Part shown: one piece after another, positions 1 through 9,014 of the stretch
Layout of the letters: every line of letters begins with the position of its first letter
How positions within the stretch are numbered: position 1 is the first letter of the stretch
Origin: Symbiodinium natans
Lineage: Eukaryota > Sar > Dinophyceae > Suessiales > Symbiodiniaceae
Direction: 5' to 3'
NCBI GenBank assembly: GCA_905221605.1
Contig: CAJNDS010002808.1
Span: 240,001-271,539, forward strand
Length of the DNA stretch: 31,539 bases
Notes under the pieces: model-generated
Seen by the model: the letters and a program-made list of their open reading frames with translations, nothing else
Databases searched by the model: none
Told to the model about the DNA's origin: nothing
Program-made: the position numbers and the translations under genes

Positions 1-239
1 TGCGGGTTTTGACCATTTTTTCTTTTGCTTTGCAGCTTGCAAGGCTTTGGGACACCGTGTAAGGCCTCCGGGGCCTTTTTGGGGCCCTTTTTGGAGTCGG
101 GTTGTCAATTGGGGGCCTCTTTGGTGCTTTTTGGGTCTCCCGGTCCCGGTGCCTTTTGGGGGCCTCGTGCCTTTTCGGGTTATTGCACGAGCTGTTCGTA
201 ATGAAACTCGCACAATGTCTATTTATCCTGGCCTTGGGG
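1..239. other. T/G-rich low-complexity stretch, no gene
   Basis: Runs of GGGCC and TTTTTGG alternate here, for example between 60 and 180. An open frame exists but its composition follows the repeats and no domain can be seen. No function is proposed. Confidence 0.4.
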
Positions 240-291
240 GTTTAGGGTTTAGGGTTAATTAGGGCTTAGGGCTTAGGGTTTAGGGTTTAGA
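240..291 (+). repeat. Interstitial telomere-like TTTAGGG tract
   Basis: About seven degenerate units of TTTAGGG with variants such as GCTTAGGG. TTTAGGG is the telomere unit of plants and many alveolates including dinoflagellates. The degeneracy and internal position argue for an old interstitial copy rather than a chromosome end. The following 292-930 holds nothing I can recognise. Confidence 0.8.
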
Positions 292-935
292 CCTCGCCTC
301 TTCCCTGCACTTGTGCCTGCGTTCCAGGACACGCACAAGACACACATCAAGGCCCACAGCTTGTTTACAGATACTTGGAGATAGCGTACTTGCCAGAGTT
401 ACAGTGCGTGAATGGCCGGAGAAAAGAAGAGAATGGAGGACAGCCATTAGGACAACCGATTCTCCAAAAAAAACAGTATGATAACCAAGGTCTATATTTC
501 TGCAACTAGGGCTAATTGTACTTATTGGATGGCAATAACAATTTTTCAACTGTAAAATCAGCTTCATTTATGAAGTGAAAAGAATTAAGCACTGTCGGGC
601 TAAACCCCTTACGAATAAGATCACAGTTCCCACAAGTTTGAAGTGCAAACGTTTGCATTCGGTTCAGGTCAACTTGCTTCTTAAAAAAGTTCTAGTATCG
701 TTGGAAGTCCCACCCTCAGCGCGAAAAGTTCGGAGCCGCGGCGAATTGTTGGGGATGCATACCTACTGCTCTGTTACATCAATTCCGAAATTGCCTAGAC
801 CCGCCTGACCTTTGAATCCCAAGCGCGCCTTTTTTACGTCGTCAAGCGCCCACCATCCCGAGCCTTCAGCCTATATACAACCCAAAACCCACTCCTAACA
901 ACCTAGATCCCGGAATCACTGAATAAACCATGCCC

Positions 936-947
936 TCCCGCCCCCCC

Positions 948-978
<31 letters not shown>

Positions 979-984
979 AAAAAA
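936..984. repeat. Poly-C / poly-A homopolymer block
   Basis: An almost pure run of C is followed directly by a run of about 16 A. The open frame crossing it is only a translation of homopolymers. Exact length is probably unreliable because such tracts are error-prone in sequencing. Confidence 0.9.
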
Positions 985-1115
985 CACAAAAAACAAAACG
1001 GAACTCTAACTGGCACGAGCGCGAGCGGCCAGCTGATGCCAGGAGGTGTCTGGCTCGGTTGAAGCAGCCTGTGGCCTGGGCTTGGCAGATGCCCGGGGGC
1101 CTTGGGGTGTTAGCT

Positions 1116-1215
1116 GGGATGTGCCCCCTTATACTAACAGTCCTTCAAAGGGAATATTATAGGGGGGGGGGGGTTCTATAATCCCTATTAACTGTTAGTA
1201 TAACTAAGGGGGAAC
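1116..1215. mobile_element. Palindromic MITE-like element, family A copy 1
   Basis: The element reads inward from both ends as near mirror images. TACTAACAGT at 1132-1141 is matched by its exact reverse complement ACTGTTAGTA at 1191-1200, CCCCCTTA near the left end by TAAGGGGG near the right, and TATTATAGG by CTATAATCC around a G-run centre. The left edge GGGATGTGCCCCC is shared with the copy at 12374, and the core TA-CTA-CAGTCCT with the copies at 12374 and 26854. Length is about 100 bases with no coding capacity. It fits a non-autonomous inverted-repeat element; no target-site duplication is clear. Confidence 0.65.
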
Positions 1216-1348
1216 AGCCCAAGGTGGTGAAGGGCTTCGAGAACCATGGAGCCAGTTCCCTGAACCCTGCCCTTTTCACTGGGTACTCTTGGATATTAAC
1301 TGCCTGATTTTCCCAGCCAGAACTTTGTAAGCTGCCTGAGGACACGCT

Positions 1349-1744
1349 ATGTGTTCCAAGTACGTAGCTTGGGGGGTTGATGCATGGCTCTCCACGCCGG
1401 TGTTGTTGGATCCTGCGAAAGCACTAGTCGAGAAGATTCTGCGGTCAGCGAAATCATCGTTGAATCACAACGACAGGAAATCTAGAGATTGGAAGACCGA
1501 AATTGTATTCCGGGCAGTTGTAGTAGGGGCAGCAAGTTACAGCAGTCGCAGGGGCAACAGTATCAGAAGTCGATATCATCGCCGTCATGGAGGGAATAGG
1601 GCCCCGATGGGGTGCCCACTCGACGAGTTTTTTTCTCTCAAGGCCGTGGTCGACCTGGTCGAGACTGGCACAACAATGAAGGCAGCAGGTACGACCCAGC
1701 TAGTTTGCCTGTACAGTGGGATGCCGGACGAGCACAGGCTCTAG
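1349..1744 (+). CDS. Unassigned 131-codon open frame, possibly decayed retroelement
   Basis: This frame is open for 131 codons. No domain was recognised. A second frame in the same stretch is rich in glutamine and serine around 1530-1600 (LQQSQGQQYQKS), and another continues to 1836; such frame-broken, Q-rich coding can come from decayed retroelement gag genes. The TATA-containing region downstream at 1840-2160 would be compatible with an LTR, but no reverse transcriptase, integrase, primer binding site or terminal repeat pair was seen. It could equally be non-coding. Confidence 0.2.
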   Translation: MCSKYVAWGVDAWLSTPVLLDPAKALVEKILRSAKSSLNHNDRKSRDWKTEIVFRAVVVGAASYSSRRGNSIRSRYHRRHGGNRAPMGCPLDEFFSLKAVVDLVETGTTMKAAGTTQLVCLYSGMPDEHRL

Positions 1745-1916
1745 ACTGCGATGTGGTCACTTCTCTATATATCATGGTCCCCTTTTGGGGTTGCTATTGT
1801 AACGCGGCCCACAACATTTTTAGGGTACCCGAATAGGGACCCTAATTTAGAAAGCTGCCCATATGACAGGTCTTGACATTGTGTCAGACGTCCTGGAGAC
1901 AGAGGCGAGCAGGACA

Positions 1917-1925
1917 GTATAAAAG
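1917..1925 (+). promoter_or_regulatory. TATA-box-like motif
   Basis: The sequence GTATAAAAG sits in otherwise unremarkable DNA. Dinoflagellate nuclear genes are generally described as lacking TATA boxes and using a TTTT-type motif, so a consensus TATA box suggests either chance or the promoter of an inserted LTR element. Nothing else in 1840-2520 is recognised. Confidence 0.2.
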
Positions 1926-2527
1926 CGGCTACCCTGATGATTCGCCTGCTGCGAGGCCCTCCTCTTCCACCAGCTTCCGACGAAGGCACCGACCACTTGT
2001 AGAAATCCAGCAGTTCACCTCACTGTCGCGGGAGCCTCCGTGTTGAGACGATGTTGAGGCCAACGGCCTGTCCAGTGGACCCAAGGCCAACATGCTCAGG
2101 CTTATTGAGAGCCGCCTCTTGGTGGGTCTGGGGGAGACATGGTAGACAGACATGGGAGAGTGGGTAGATCTGGATGGTTGTCAGTCTGTCGTGGTTGCAG
2201 GCGCACGTAGATTACAATTTTTTCGTTGCCAAGTGAAGTTGAAGGGATGGCCGAGCCAACGCCGCACTACGCTTCAACCCAACAAACCGACCTACTCCAG
2301 ACCCTAAACTCCCCAAAGCACTGCACTTCTCAAAATTCACTCTTGCTCTGTTGGTTTCACATGCAGAACCCTGCTTTCTAAGGAATATCCGGGTACCTCA
2401 CAGCGACCAAGTATGTGATGATCGTCTGCAACTGTCATCACGACAACTTGGCAGCAGTGTGCCAGCTTCTACCCGGCAAGAGATCACCGACAGTGACCGA
2501 GCTGAGCTTTGAGCCGCATCAGAGGAG

Positions 2528-2788
2528 TTGACGTTTTGGCTGTTTGGACTTTTCAGAACAGGAAGTTTGCAGAAGAAGCCCTGTTTCCAGCATCCCAGCC
2601 TCGTTCATCCAAGGAAAGAGGAGCACTGGCACTCTGTGTCTTCGTTGGTGAAGAACAGTGAGTCGAAACATGATTGCAAAATACAGAACACTAGCACAAA
2701 CTGGAGGACTTCTGAAAACATGAATACCATTGGGCTGCAGCAGTTCTTCAGGAATCGCATCATGGATGAGCTTTCGAAGGCCGAGTAA
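2528..2788 (+). CDS. Small open frame, unassigned
   Basis: Eighty-six codons ending in TAA. The C-terminal part has mixed, non-repetitive composition and reads like protein (FFRNRIMDELSKAE at the end). No family was recognised and the start codon is arbitrary, since it could be the 3' part of an exon. Overlapping minus-strand frames are open as well, so coding status is uncertain. 2789-3296 shows only weak open frames. Confidence 0.25.
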   Translation: MTFWLFGLFRTGSLQKKPCFQHPSLVHPRKEEHWHSVSSLVKNSESKHDCKIQNTSTNWRTSENMNTIGLQQFFRNRIMDELSKAE

Positions 2789-3296
2789 ACTGACTGCTGG
2801 GAAGTCTTTGCGAGTGCGCGTGTGAGCGACCGTCCATGGCCCATGGCTTGAGCAGGTTGGGGCGGAGGATATCTTGTGCCTCGCGCTGGGCAACACGCGG
2901 ATGTGAATGAAACCAGTGGCTGTCGCCTGGTTGGAGACCAGTCGTGCCCGGCTGCTCGCAATTGCAAGTGGCAGCCGGAATTTTCGCTTCACCGTTGCAT
3001 GTGTAACTCGACACCATCGTGATGTTTTGCGTACATTTGGTGTCTCTCTTGACCGCCATCAGCATCTGGACTCCACCGAACTTCCAGAAAGGGGAGTGCG
3101 GTTGGAAGAACTTGAGCCCAAGCAACAAGTTTTGTGAGCCATGATGCGTGCGTTCGGCTGCTGCGCTGGCCCTTCATCGGCAAGGGTGTGTATGCTCTGT
3201 ATGCGGAAACGCTTATCGGCAGGAGAGAAAGAAGGGCAAGTGGTTCAAGCCAACGTCTGCGAATGACCTGCCGGCAGTTCTAATATTTACATTAAA

Positions 3297-3327
3297 TCCT
3301 TAACCCTTAACCCTTAAACCCTAACAC
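3297..3327 (-). repeat. Short telomere-like tract (CCCTTAA/CCCTAAA)
   Basis: Three to four units of CCCTTAA or CCCTTAAA, degenerate relatives of CCCTAAA. The orientation is opposite to the tract at 240. Confidence 0.65.
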
Positions 3328-3635
3328 CTCAAGTCAGCAAAGAGTTGATCGAAGGCCCCTGATAGATGGTGGACGGGGCCTGACGACGGCTACTACTTTC
3401 AGAGGCAGCAGCCTTATGACTGTCCAACCTTGTGGTGGCACAGTACAAGGCAAGCAGTTCTTCTTACAATATTCTTCACCATTGTGAAGTGGTGATGAGG
3501 CTTCTGCATCACCTGGCAGCGTGTGGCAGGACTGATGAAGCTAGGCAGCTACTGCTGAGGTCGGGCTGGCTGTGAGTCACTGAGCCACAGTCAAAAAATC
3601 TCCGTGAAACAAACGCTTGTCTGAAAACGAGAGAG

Positions 3636-3989
3636 GTGGGAATGGCTTGCCGCCCGCCTTCGGCGACCTGGCGACGCGGTGAGTCTAGCAGCTTGGCACG
3701 CCAAGTGTGGCCCAAGGTCCAGTCAAGAGTTTATAGAGTTTCCCTTGAGCTTCGCGGGCTGCAGGTTGCTGATGTCCGAGCATTTGCCCCTTGTGGGACA
3801 ATTCCACATTCGAGTGGCTCCGGTTGCTGGGCGTTCAATGTGGAATTAAGCGGGTGCGTAGATCCTCACACCCTGCCACGATCCGAAGAGGTCCCGTGGG
3901 CTCGGCCACCAGTGCGGCAACTGCGATGGGTACCCTGGCGATTCTTAGTGCCCATCAGGAGCGAAAGGCGCGCACTTTGCTTTGCGTGA
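3636..3989 (+). CDS. Open frame of 117 codons, unassigned
   Basis: Open in this frame, while an overlapping + frame (3791-4117) and a minus frame (3866-4180) are also open. Base composition is G+C rich, which lengthens chance open frames. No motif was recognised. Recorded only because it is the longest frame between the telomere-like tract and 4490; the rest of 3328-4600 shows nothing I can support. Confidence 0.15.
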   Translation: MGMACRPPSATWRRGESSSLARQVWPKVQSRVYRVSLELRGLQVADVRAFAPCGTIPHSSGSGCWAFNVELSGCVDPHTLPRSEEVPWARPPVRQLRWVPWRFLVPIRSERRALCFA

Positions 3990-4619
3990 TTGATTGCCCA
4001 TGTTGGCCAGGCACTTCCCAGCAGGCCAAGGCCACACGAGACAGCGGGAGAGAGAGAAAGAGAGAGAGCCGGGTCCCTACAGACCCTAAAGCGTCCCTCC
4101 AGCCCAGGACTAAGTAGGAAAAAACCGAAGTGAGAAGAAACCGTCACCCTTACAAAGGGACAGCCAGACCTAGATCCCATGCTTTAGCCCCGCCCCGAAT
4201 TACGGCCCTTACCGGCTAAGGTGGCAAGTTTTTAGCCAGTTCAAAGGTTCTCGGAGATGGATTGATGCGCCCTCGGCCAGGATGGTTGGCCTCGGGCTGA
4301 CGTAGATGGGCAAGTCTGGGTGGGTTTCCTCGAGTGGAGGTATCGCTCGGTTGCGCTAACCCGAAAGACTCAATTCTATCCAGAAGCCTTTCCACCCCTG
4401 CAACAAGCCACTGAAGCAGACCACCAACCCTCTTGGCTCCCAGCGTTCTCTTTTTCAGGTTTCGGCAGGTTGTAGGCTTCTTCCGTCATCACTACTTGCG
4501 ACCCCAGTGGGCTGTCTCTGCAGGCTTGTAGGCATCACAGTGGCCACTTTCTTGCTGCTGGGAGTTTTGACCTTGTTGGTGATATCGTTCGCACTCATGG
4601 ATGGTGGGACGGTCAGCTT

Positions 4620-5087
4620 GTGGTGATAGCGGATCTGCCGGGGTGGTATTTGAGTGTTCGATCTTTGCAGAGTCGAAGAAGAAGAGCTTTCCCCTTAGGC
4701 CCCCGCGAAAGAGAGAAAGAGAGCTTGGCCGTCGTGGCCGGGAACCTCTTTCGAGGGGTCCTCTCAATACTCAAGCGTGCAGAAGAAGAAGAAGAAGAAG
4801 CAGAAAGAAGGAGAAGACGAGAGGGTGGGACAGCACTTTTTGCTGTGGCAGGCAAGAGCTTCGGCGACTCGCAAGGCACCGACGAGGGGAAGTGCACAAA
4901 TGTGCGGGATATGGGGGTTTGCGATATTCTACTATTTGGGGGTCTTTTTCCGGGAGCCAAATCTCTGCAGTTGCAGGCTGCAGCAAGCCCTGGCCCGGCG
5001 AAAGCCAAAGAAGCCTGGCGTGACATGAATATGCCAGGCAACAATGACACAGGTGCTCCAGAAACCAAACATTCTGCAATCCACTGA
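4620..5087 (+). CDS. Open frame with exon-like 3' half, unassigned
   Basis: The 155-codon frame starts in a low-complexity stretch (GAA/AAG repeats at 4777-4812). From about 4890 it has ordinary protein-like composition, including GAKSLQLQAAASPGPAKAKE and AWRDMNMPGNNDTG. The 3' part may be one or more real exons of an unrecognised gene, with the repeat half spurious. Minus-strand frames over the same stretch are long but arginine/serine/leucine biased, as expected of antisense shadows. Confidence 0.3.
   Translation: MVIADLPGWYLSVRSLQSRRRRAFPLGPREREKESLAVVAGNLFRGVLSILKRAEEEEEEAERRRRREGGTALFAVAGKSFGDSQGTDEGKCTNVRDMGVCDILLFGGLFPGAKSLQLQAAASPGPAKAKEAWRDMNMPGNNDTGAPETKHSAIH
4777..4825. repeat. 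GAA/AAG-rich simple repeat
   Basis: Seven to eight AGA/GAA triplets followed by degenerate purine triplets. Translations give K/E runs in one direction and L/S runs in the other. Confidence 0.7.
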
Positions 5088-5292
5088 TCCCAGGCCCGGC
5101 CGCAGAAGGAGACCTTGGAGGTCGCTGCTGGCGAGGCAACTTCTGGTAGTGACGAAAGATGACGAGAATGGGAGCTCCGGTGGCAACATGCAAGCGCGTG
5201 GGATAACAGGCTCCGAGCGTCTGGGAAGCGCTGCTCGAGGTGCTTGGGTTTCTCGAAATGCGTAGGCCCACAACTGAGGCTTTAGATGCCCT

Positions 5293-5541
5293 GTGCAGGT
5301 TCTCACTCTCAGCGCTCACATCTTGACGGAAGATGCGTCTCAACTAGCCTTCCAAGCCGCCGCCTTAAAACTTAGCAGCGTTTGGACATCCTGCATGAAG
5401 CAGAGCCTTCGGACCTCTGTGCTGGCTTCGAGGTGTTGGGAAGGCTCTTGGGATTTGAGGCGGCTGCAAGTAGCACGGGCCTCTGCAATCAGACGTGCTG
5501 TGCACTGTCACGTCTTGGCAAGCCGCATGAGCATAAAGTAG
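5293..5541 (+). CDS. Open frame of 82 codons, unassigned
   Basis: Reads as leucine/serine/alanine-rich protein, for example LTEDASQLAFQAAALKLSSV at its N-terminal part. There is a TGTGCAG acceptor-like sequence at 5294-5300. It could be an exon of a gene upstream of the WD40 gene or an early exon of it. No domain identified. Confidence 0.25.
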   Translation: MQVLTLSAHILTEDASQLAFQAAALKLSSVWTSCMKQSLRTSVLASRCWEGSWDLRRLQVARASAIRRAVHCHVLASRMSIK

Positions 5542-5765
5542 CATAAGCCTGTTTCTGTGCCTTGCTGCACGTACAGTAAGGGCATTCTGAGCAGGATCAG
5601 ACGCGATGCATCGTGAGCATCAGCACCGACCAAGGCCCGCTGGCAGCTCTGCGCTCTGGTGCGCACATGGCTCTGAAGGACAGGGTCTCAGGTTTCCAAG
5701 CCATCTCCGCTGTTCTCCGTTGGAAATTCTGAGCCTGATCATGACCGCAGCCCCACATCTTACAT

Positions 5766-6062
5766 GTGCAGTGCATGATGGCAAAGAGACAGACGTTTTT
5801 GGCCACACTTCCGCCACCTTTCCTCATGCAGGCTTCAGGGCGCACATGGGCCGAAGTGGGTTGCTGGGAAGGACGGCGTCTACTCGCTGCCCGCCTCTGC
5901 TGTGGTCCCCAAATGGCGTTGCAGTGCTTGCCCGGTCTGGTTCTCAACCTGACCCAACATGCAGAAGTAGTGTGTGGCTCACCTGACTCGAGAGTTGCCT
6001 CTGAGGTGTCCCACAAGAGTCTGCAAGGACCCGGGCGCAGGCACTGGGGTGTGTGCGTGTGA
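5766..6062 (+). CDS. Open frame upstream of WD40 gene, unassigned
   Basis: Ninety-eight codons with two overlapping open + frames. One reads LLWSPNGVAVLARSGS and the other LTQHAEVVCGSPDSRVASE; both faintly resemble beta-propeller strands, so an upstream exon of the WD40 gene could lie here. The frame cannot be decided from sequence alone. Confidence 0.2.
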   Translation: MQCMMAKRQTFLATLPPPFLMQASGRTWAEVGCWEGRRLLAARLCCGPQMALQCLPGLVLNLTQHAEVVCGSPDSRVASEVSHKSLQGPGRRHWGVCV

Positions 6063-6129
6063 GTCGCTCTGAGCACGCATTTCGAGGAGTTGGCGGGCCT
6101 CTGCAGAGGACGCTACAGCTGCACAAAGA

Positions 6130-6215
6130 CTGGGCCCGAAGCTCATGATGTCAAAGATGTGTCGTTGACATTCGTTGACATAACAGGCTTTGACATTCTT
6201 CAGCATTCTTTGACA
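6130..6215. repeat. Imperfect TTGACATTC repeats before WD40 exon
   Basis: GTTGACATTC, GTTGACATAAC, TTTGACATTC and TTTGACATAC occur in close succession. They lie just 5' of the proposed splice acceptor at 6233-6234, and their periodic composition suggests intron rather than coding sequence even though the frame stays open through them. Confidence 0.5.
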
Positions 6216-6234
6216 TACCCTGATCGGTTTGCAG

Positions 6235-7874
6235 CGTCCGAGGTTCGGTGCGTGGCCTTGAACCAGGTAGGGACGTTGATGGCAAGCGCATCGAACGACC
6301 TCTCAGTCAAGGTCTGGGACCTGACGCAGGACTGCCGGATGCTGCTGGAGCTTCTGGGCCATGAGACTGCAGTGCTAACAGTGGATCTGAAAGCAGACCT
6401 CGTGGTGTCTGGGGACAAGGATGAGGTCATTCTTTGGAGCTTGACAGATGGCAGCCTTCTGAGACGAAGGTCGGGCTTCGCTGGGAACTTGAGCGTGGTA
6501 CAGTTTCTCGGCGAGGGCCATGTGGCGGTGGCATCCGGAACGGACGTGGAGCTATTACTATCCAGCAGTTCCACGTTGCAGGGTAAGATCGCCTGCAGCC
6601 ATGAGGCCAGAGTTGCCGCCATCCACTCCAGCGCAGTCCCGGGTGGTTCACCTGGAGAGTTCCTGCTTGCCTGTGGCTGCGACGACCGGCACGCGGCACT
6701 ATGGAGGCTGAGCCTTCAGGAGGCCAAGCGCAAGAAGACCCCTGCAGCGGCCGCGGCAGCGGCGGCATCTGAGTTCAGCGCCCAGCTGATCAATCGCTTT
6801 ATCGTTGGAGACCAGGACGTGAGAGCTGTGAGCTTGAGCGCTGCAGGAAGTCTGCTGGCCTGTGGGAATGACGATGGCATCCTCCGGATTTGGAGCATCA
6901 CCGCTGAGAAAAAAGATGGGAAAGCCGGGCTTTCCTGCAACATGCTGTGCGCGGCACCTGGGATGCACACGGATTGGATCCACTCCGTGAGCATCTCTCA
7001 TGACGGCTCATACGTGGCTTGTGGATCGGATGACAACTCCATCTCTCTCTTCGATGTGGCAAAGCAGCGTATGGCAGGACAAGTCCGGATCTTCTCAGGT
7101 GCATTCTCTGTGGTGCTGTCACCAGACCTGAAGTCACTGTACTCAGCAAGCGGCGACATCCGTGTCTGGAGCGTTCCCAAAATCATTCAGACTCACCATT
7201 TGAATGCTACTGGTCCAGATAAGCATTCCTACATTGTGACTGGAGTTGCAGTGTCTGTTGATGGTCGCCAGGCGGTGTCTGTGTCTTCAGATGTTACGTC
7301 CGGCAAGACAAATGGTGGTCTTCAGATCGGCCTTTGGGACACTTCAACCGGCTCCCAGACCAAATTCTTCAAAGTGCCCGGGTCCGTGGATGACGATGAC
7401 AGGCCACTGTGCTCATCGATGAGCCCGGATGCTACAATGGCTGCTGTAGGATGTGACACCGGCAAGCTTTGGATCATCAGCCTGACAGAGCCCTTTGACG
7501 TTGTTTGGGTGGAGCCAGAGGCTCATAGTGAGCGCATCTACTGTTGCGAGTGGCTGGAGCAGGACTGCCTGGCCACTGGCAGCGAAGATGGTAGTGTAGC
7601 TTTGTGGTCCGTCATGCACAAGGTCTGCACTGCTACTGCAAAGCCGTATGATGCGGGCGTCCGGTGCTTTGCTTGGACCCAAGATCGGCAAAGGGTCCTG
7701 TGCGGCTGCGACTACCAGGCGCCACGACTGGTGTGGGTTGGAGAGAAGGGATCGGATGGCCACGTACTTGCAGAATTCAAGGACGTTGTCCGACAGGAGC
7801 TGACCGTCATCACACCCTGCAGCATTTCCCTCAGCTCGGATGACCGGCGAGCAGTCACCACAAGTTGGGACAAG
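6235..7874 (+). CDS. WD40-repeat protein, large main exon
   Basis: This 1640-base exon encodes about 546 residues of WD40 beta-propeller repeats. Twelve repeats are readable in order, with W-D/W-S ends such as LSVKVWDL, EVILWSL, RHAALWRL, ILRIWSI, SISLFDV, IRVWSV, IGLWDT, SVALWSV and, across the next junction, KALRVWEL. With the exons downstream the count reaches about 14-15, enough for two seven-bladed propellers. WD40 domains are protein-interaction scaffolds; the subfamily was not recognised and no enzymatic domain is joined to it. I start the exon after the acceptor TTTGCAG (6228-6234), because the 5' extension to an ATG at 6090 crosses a simple repeat; the true start codon is upstream and unknown. 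The frame is open to 7916, but WD40 homology leaves it at 7874. A short alanine run sits in the middle of the exon. Confidence 0.85.
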
Positions 7875-8018
7875 GCCCTGCGCAGCAGGTCTTTGTGCTT
7901 TGTTTTTGTCCTCTGAAACAGCAACTTGTTTTTCCCATTTTTTAGAGACGCCCCCCCCCCCCCCCCCCCAACAGCTTGAGTCAAGTCGAGACAGCAACTT
8001 ACGCATGAGACTCGCTAG
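7875..8018 (+). other. Intron, GC-AG, in WD40 gene
   Basis: Joining ...GACAAG to GCGCTGCGTGTGTGG restores the WD40 end DKALRVWEL in phase 0. The donor is GC (GCCCTGCG) and the acceptor GCTAG. The first intron bases AAGGCCCTGCG and the acceptor-exon bases TAGGCGCTGCG agree at 9 of 11 positions. A C-run lies inside at about 7951-7969. Confidence 0.75.
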
Positions 8019-8072
8019 GCGCTGCGTGTGTGGGAGTTGGAGTCCGGGCAACTCCTGCTGGCTGTGACCCAG
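8019..8072 (+). CDS. WD40 protein, exon 2
   Basis: Eighteen codons, in phase with the large exon: LRVWELESGQLLLAVTQ. This completes the last repeat of the large exon (the RVWEL strand). The 3' end at ACCCAG is followed by a GC donor. Confidence 0.75.
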
Positions 8073-8150
8073 GCACCTTCGCCGCAAGCTCTTGGGGTAC
8101 AACCGGTAACGTCTGAAGGGAACCTCTACACTTCTTTAAGCACCTTTCAG
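8073..8150 (+). other. Intron, GC-AG, 78 bases
   Basis: Starts GCACCTTC and ends CACCTTTCAG; the flanking exons join in phase 0 (VTQ to DAIRSMNW). Confidence 0.6.
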
Positions 8151-8373
8151 GATGCCATCCGCAGCATGAACTGGCTCTTGAGCTTCTACGGCGTGTGCTC
8201 GTGTGCTACTGCAGGTCTCGGACTGGGTGGTGAAAGGCTTCGGAGCCACTTTGGCAGGCACGGTGGAGAATTCATCATGCAAGCCCAAGTCAGTTCATCT
8301 GCAACCTGATCAGTCTGCTATCGAGGGTCAGGCAGATCAGGCAGGTATTGTCTTGCATGAACTCACGAACCAG
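8151..8373 (+). pseudogene. WD40 protein exon 3 with apparent one-base frameshift
   Basis: The 5' part reads DAIRSMNWLLSFYGVCSCATA and the 3' part, in the neighbouring frame, VSDWVVKGFGATLAGTVE followed by an open frame to 8373. Together they look like one WD40 repeat, with CATA-VSDWVVKGF matching the usual strand-turn-strand pattern, but they are joined only if one G is dropped in GCAGGTCTCG at about 8211-8220. The alternatives are a real splice boundary at GCAG/GT here, an assembly error, or decay of this gene copy. The link between this exon and the next is not resolved; a GA donor near 8376 would keep the frame. Confidence 0.45.
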
Positions 8374-8408
8374 GTGACCTGGCGGGACTTTGCGTGTTGA
8401 TCTCAGAC

Positions 8409-8540
8409 TGCCCTCCGCAAAATCCATGGAAACTGTGCACCATGAGCCCGTCGCCTCTCTCAGTGCAACCCTTGAGGTTTCCTACTCCTGGGATCGGCAG
8501 CTGCAACTATGGGATTTCACGGACGTGCTCAGTGCTGCTG
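8409..8540 (+). CDS. WD40 protein, exon 4
   Basis: Follows the acceptor TCTCAG (8403-8408). It encodes a clear repeat: VHHEPVASLSATLEVSYS then WDRQLQLWDFTDVLSAAG. The LQLWDF end is a canonical WD strand. The 3' end at GCTGCTG is set by the in-phase join to the next exon (AAG-SKVKE). Confidence 0.65.
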
Positions 8541-8618
8541 GCATGAGTTCAAACCGCAGAAGTCACCAACGTGCGACTCGTGAATACTCGTGAGACGTCG
8601 TCTGCATGACACTGCCAG
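8541..8618 (+). other. Intron, GC-AG, 78 bases
   Basis: Starts GCATGAG and ends CTGCCAG. Splicing turns GCTGCTG + GCAGCAAAG into A-A-G-S-K with the frame kept. Confidence 0.55.
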
Positions 8619-8679
8619 GCAGCAAAGTCAAAGAGTCGACGGACCCTGTGGTCGTAACGTCGCAGGAGTCCTTTCACAG
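8619..8679 (+). CDS. WD40 protein, exon 5
   Basis: Encodes SKVKESTDPVVVTSQESFH, a linker-like segment. Phases match both neighbours (1-2 in, 2-1 out), which is the main support for this small exon. Confidence 0.55.
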
Positions 8680-8910
8680 GCTTTGCACGTGCCAGTGTCT
8701 CGGCCCCAGATCCTTGATCACGACCGCAGGCACCGGCCACGTCCTAATGAACACCCGATGTCGAGCCTGGCTGTAGGTGACGCCTCCTTAGTGCACATGG
8801 CCTGCGCACCACGCTGGCGTGACGATGTCAGGCCATTTCCAGCATCCTCAAAGTCCCCAAATCGAGAGTCGTAGAGAGGAGCATCAGAAGCACCCCTCCT
8901 GGCTGTGCAG
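8680..8910 (+). other. Intron, GC-AG, 231 bases
   Basis: Starts GCTTTGCACG after TTTCACAG and ends GGCTGTGCAG; CAGGC is repeated across both boundaries. The join gives SFHRRSLVFTDEDG without a break. Confidence 0.55.
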
Positions 8911-9014
8911 GCGAAGCTTGGTATTCACGGATGAGGACGGCGGGGTCCACTTCTTTGAGGCACACATGTGGGTCTTTGCATCGAGAGAGCATATGGTGCT
9001 GCTGCTCAGTGCAG
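8911..9014 (+). CDS. WD40 protein, exon 6
   Basis: Encodes RSLVFTDEDGGVHFFEAHM followed by WVFASREHMVLLLSA. The first part has the shape of a propeller blade (LVFTDEDGGVHFFEA). The 3' end at CAGTGCAG before GT is a guess. Later exons are uncertain. Confidence 0.5.

Noticed and set aside
4613-5343. Minus-strand frames of 151 and 190 codons
   Set aside because: Leucine/serine/arginine-biased antisense shadows of a G+C-rich + strand stretch, without any motif.
7413-8102. 229-codon minus-strand frame opposite the WD40 exon
   Set aside because: Lies antisense to well-supported WD40 coding and crosses a G-run in the intron.
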